Origin: Treponema sp. | Lineage (GTDB): Bacteria; Spirochaetota; Spirochaetia; Treponematales; Breznakiellaceae | Length of the DNA stretch: 40,575 nucleotides | Direction: 5' to 3' | Assembly: GCA_031257105.1 (NCBI GenBank) | Contig: JAIRPG010000096.1 | Location: forward strand, 1-40,575 | Part shown: positions 38,325 to 40,575 of the stretch, one piece after another | Position numbering within the stretch: position 1 is the first letter of the stretch | Layout of the letters: each line of letters begins with the position of its first letter | Position numbers and translations under genes: made by a program | The notes under the pieces: generated by a model | Told to the model about the DNA's origin: nothing | Databases searched by the model: none | What the model saw: the letters and a program-made list of their open reading frames with translations, nothing else

Positions 38325-40145
38325 ATGGCATCTTTTAAAGAGAAGTTGGGGACAGTGCTTTGGGCGATAAAAGAGACCTTTTTGATGAGCCCGGTATTTC
38401 TTATTGTTGGCCTTACAATGGGAACCATTTGTATGATTTTACAGCCGCTAAAAGCGGTGTATCTTGGGCGGGCCGTAAATGTTTTAACCGATATTTTCAA
38501 AAGCGGTTTAAAGATAAGCGAGATAGTAACCGCGCTCATTATGCTTTGCGGAATTCAGGCGTTCAGTTGGATTTGGTGGTCTCTTTATACGATTTTGGAA
38601 TCAAAAAGCAGTATTCCCATAGGGATAAAAACAGGTGAGAAGATAATAGGCATAGCGCAGAATATTCCCTTAAAGAATTTTGAAGATTCAAATTTTTGTG
38701 ACCGGTACGAATTCGCCTATGATGGATTCTACAGTATCCAGCGCATAGGAAACGCCCTCTATTGTTTCATTGGGGATGTAATAGGATTTATAGTTTCTCT
38801 TGTTGTTATCATAAAAATATCGATCTATATTCTCCCCTTAATTGTCATCTCTCTCATTATAAGCTACATCCTTAGCATGAGAAGCGAAAAAGCCCGCTAT
38901 AACTTCCAGCAGGAAACCACCAACGCCAACCGGTTCAGCGGCTATCTGGCCGGGCTGTTTTGTTCAAAACAAAACGCGAAAGAAATCAGAGCCTATACGA
39001 TGCGGCCTTTTTTGTATGATAGATGGAGCGCCATAAGGAGCGGGTTAAGAACCGGTTCTTTTACGCTGGAAAAGAAGATAAACGATCTTTCCAGTGGTTT
39101 TCATCTTTTTTTAGCCATTAGTAATTTTGTGGTGCTTGCCGTTCTGATTATACTTGCCTGGAAGGGGCTTGCCGCCATAGGCGGTGTCATAACCATTTGG
39201 AAGCTGACGGAGAAAATGTTATGGGATGTTAAAAATATCGCTTCCAACTACGCCAGCCTGTATTATAACAACGAAAAGATAGCTCGTGCGAAGGAATTTT
39301 GGGATGCCTATGGGCAAAAACAAACGGATCCCGTAAACAGCCCTGCGGACAACGACCGTGTCGCCGATAGTACCGGTGATACGGTCATCGATCTGAGGAA
39401 TGTCAGCTTTGCCTATACAGGGGGAAAAGACGCGCTCAAAGACGTTACGCTTTCCATAAAGAAAGGAGAAAGCGTTGCCCTTGTGGGCGAGAACGGTTCC
39501 GGCAAAAGTACCTTGATAAAAATAATTTTAGGATTGTACGCGCCGCATCACGGCAGTGTTTGTCTTGCGGATACGCGGGACGGCGCGCCGCTCAAGGCAA
39601 GCATCGGCAAGGCTGTGGGCGTTGCGTTTCAGGATTATATAACCTACCCCTTTACCCTGCGGGAAAACATCGGCTTTGGTTATATTGACGAAATAAACAA
39701 TGACGAAAAAATACGGGCCGCCGCGGAGAAGGGGGAAGCGCTGTACCTGGTGGAGCGGCACGGAATAGATCGGTTGATGGGCAAGATGATAGACCCTGGC
39801 GGCGTGGATTTATCCGGCGGGGAATGGCAGCGCCTCGCCTTAAGCCGGGCGAACATGAACGACAAACCGCTGCTGATCTTTGACGAGCCCGCGGCAAAGC
39901 TGGACCCCCTGGCGGAACTGAACCAGTTCAGCCGGATACAGGAGATGGTAAAAGAGCGCACGGCGATTCTTGTTTCCCACCGCATCGGGTTTGCCCGGCT
40001 GGCCAAGCGGATTTTGGTAATGAAAGAAGGACGGATTATCGAGGACGGAACCCACGAGGAGTTAAGCGCCCTGAACGGCGAATACAAACGGATGCTGGAC
40101 GAGCAGGCCCAGTGGTACGACCTTGCATGGGAGGCGAAGGCATGA
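38325..40145 (+). CDS. ABC transporter, fused permease and ATPase (exporter type)
   Basis: 606 residues. Membrane domain with about six segments (about 20-45, 60-85, 135-190, 260-300), then the ATPase: Walker A GENGSGKST, Q-loop AFQDYITYPFTLRENI, signature LSGGEWQR, Walker B LLIFDEPAAKLDP and the switch His in LVSHR. Type IV exporter half-transporter; substrate unknown, possibly a peptide or lipid. AAGGAGGA lies about 6 nt before the ATG at 38325 (a GTG at 38301 lacks one). The next gene overlaps the stop as ATGA and encodes a second half-transporter. Confidence 0.92.
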   Translation: MASFKEKLGTVLWAIKETFLMSPVFLIVGLTMGTICMILQPLKAVYLGRAVNVLTDIFKSGLKISEIVTALIMLCGIQAFSWIWWSLYTILESKSSIPIGIKTGEKIIGIAQNIPLKNFEDSNFCDRYEFAYDGFYSIQRIGNALYCFIGDVIGFIVSLVVIIKISIYILPLIVISLIISYILSMRSEKARYNFQQETTNANRFSGYLAGLFCSKQNAKEIRAYTMRPFLYDRWSAIRSGLRTGSFTLEKKINDLSSGFHLFLAISNFVVLAVLIILAWKGLAAIGGVITIWKLTEKMLWDVKNIASNYASLYYNNEKIARAKEFWDAYGQKQTDPVNSPADNDRVADSTGDTVIDLRNVSFAYTGGKDALKDVTLSIKKGESVALVGENGSGKSTLIKIILGLYAPHHGSVCLADTRDGAPLKASIGKAVGVAFQDYITYPFTLRENIGFGYIDEINNDEKIRAAAEKGEALYLVERHGIDRLMGKMIDPGGVDLSGGEWQRLALSRANMNDKPLLIFDEPAAKLDPLAELNQFSRIQEMVKERTAILVSHRIGFARLAKRILVMKEGRIIEDGTHEELSALNGEYKRMLDEQAQWYDLAWEAKA

Positions 40146-40575
40146 ACCGGCTGTTGAAAAACATTCCCTTTGGCATAAGACGCGCCTTTTCCATCCTTCC
40201 CGGAAACCGGGAGCGGCGCTGGGTGTTCCTCGTTTGGCTGCTCTATCTGCTGGTCTTTTTCGCCGCCATGTTGATACCTACCGCCCAGATGTGGATCACC
40301 GACGGTTTGGCCTCCCTGTCCTCATCTCCCCGCGCTGATCTCCTGCTCATGGGATTGGCCGCCATACTGGTAAACGTCGTGATCGTTTTCTTTGACAAAA
40401 AGAAATCATACCTCTGGCAGAACCATATCAATAACACCCTTTCCGACAGCATCTACGGCGACATCATCCAGAAGGCGGCCCGGCTCAAGTACAAATGCTT
40501 TGACAACAACGAGATGTACAACAGCCTTACCCAGACCGCCAATAACGCGCCGCAGAAAATCGCCGAACTCATAAC
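40142..40575 (+). CDS. ABC transporter permease/ATPase, second half-transporter (partial)
   Basis: The open frame starts with ATG overlapping the previous stop (ATGA) and runs off the window, so only about 144 residues are seen. It begins MNRLLKNIPFGIRRAF; two membrane segments follow (about 27-50 and 67-85). The segment YKCFDNNEMYNSLTQT resembles the corresponding KNFEDSNFCDRYEFAYD of the first half-transporter, so the pair probably forms a heterodimer. The ATPase domain lies beyond the window. Confidence 0.85.
   Translation, partial: MNRLLKNIPFGIRRAFSILPGNRERRWVFLVWLLYLLVFFAAMLIPTAQMWITDGLASLSSSPRADLLLMGLAAILVNVVIVFFDKKKSYLWQNHINNTLSDSIYGDIIQKAARLKYKCFDNNEMYNSLTQTANNAPQKIAELI

Overview
The window looks like chromosome from a spirochaete, most likely a Treponema of the higher-G+C, gut-associated kind. 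This rests on gene content read by eye: a class I (archaeal-type) lysyl-tRNA synthetase, a very large membrane-anchored coiled-coil protein of the type annotated in spirochaetes as SpiroCoCo, an mglBAC-type sugar transporter, PEGA-domain and lipoprotein genes, and a sigma-70-family gene behind a sigma-54 promoter, which recalls the Borrelia RpoN-RpoS arrangement. No rRNA, tRNA, CRISPR array, transposase or phage gene was seen.

Layout. 1-3691: metallophosphoesterase (-), class II aldolase (+) with its own promoter and terminator, and an unknown membrane protein (-). These are embedded in copies of a composite palindromic repeat whose arms share the motif GTCTGTC/GACAGAC. 3692-7517: a tight, G+C-rich operon of type II GAPDH, malic enzyme and a LarA-family nickel hydroxyacid racemase, every junction an ATGA overlap. 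7492-15165: two MATE transporters, two lipoproteins, a PHP phosphoesterase, class I LysRS and an AT-rich small alarmone synthetase coupled to the second MATE gene. 15251-18010: thymidylate-kinase-like gene followed by hisG-hisB-hisH. 18159-21931: mglB-mglA-mglC sugar importer. 21979-30794 (all -): RadC, then a PEGA-domain surface protein, HAD phosphatase, giant coiled-coil protein, class A penicillin-binding protein and a stand-alone ParB-domain protein. 30795-32675 (+): regulatory region with a textbook sigma-54 promoter driving a sigma-70-family gene and a HAD phosphatase. 32697-38172 (-): PHP protein, RlmB, and a MoxR/DUF58/membrane-protein operon. 38325-end (+): the start of a two-gene ABC exporter.

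Gene co-operation. Aldolase and type II GAPDH are both glycolytic. The malic enzyme/LarA pair suggests use of malate, possibly D-malate after racemisation. The mgl importer would feed sugars in. PBP, the ParB-like protein and the MoxR/DUF58 block concern the envelope, though the last is inferred only from family patterns.

The most interesting signals are: the sigma-54 promoter plus upstream dyads in front of a sigma-70-family gene; a ParB CTPase-like domain that lacks the DNA-binding part and ends in an amphipathic helix, co-directional with a PBP; several genes lacking a Shine-Dalgarno sequence that have a -10 hexamer 6-11 nt before the start codon (predicted leaderless mRNAs); a G10 tract at the predicted +1/SD of the tmk-his operon; in-frame 15-bp and 9-bp tandem repeats in otherwise conserved enzymes; and the composite palindrome family.
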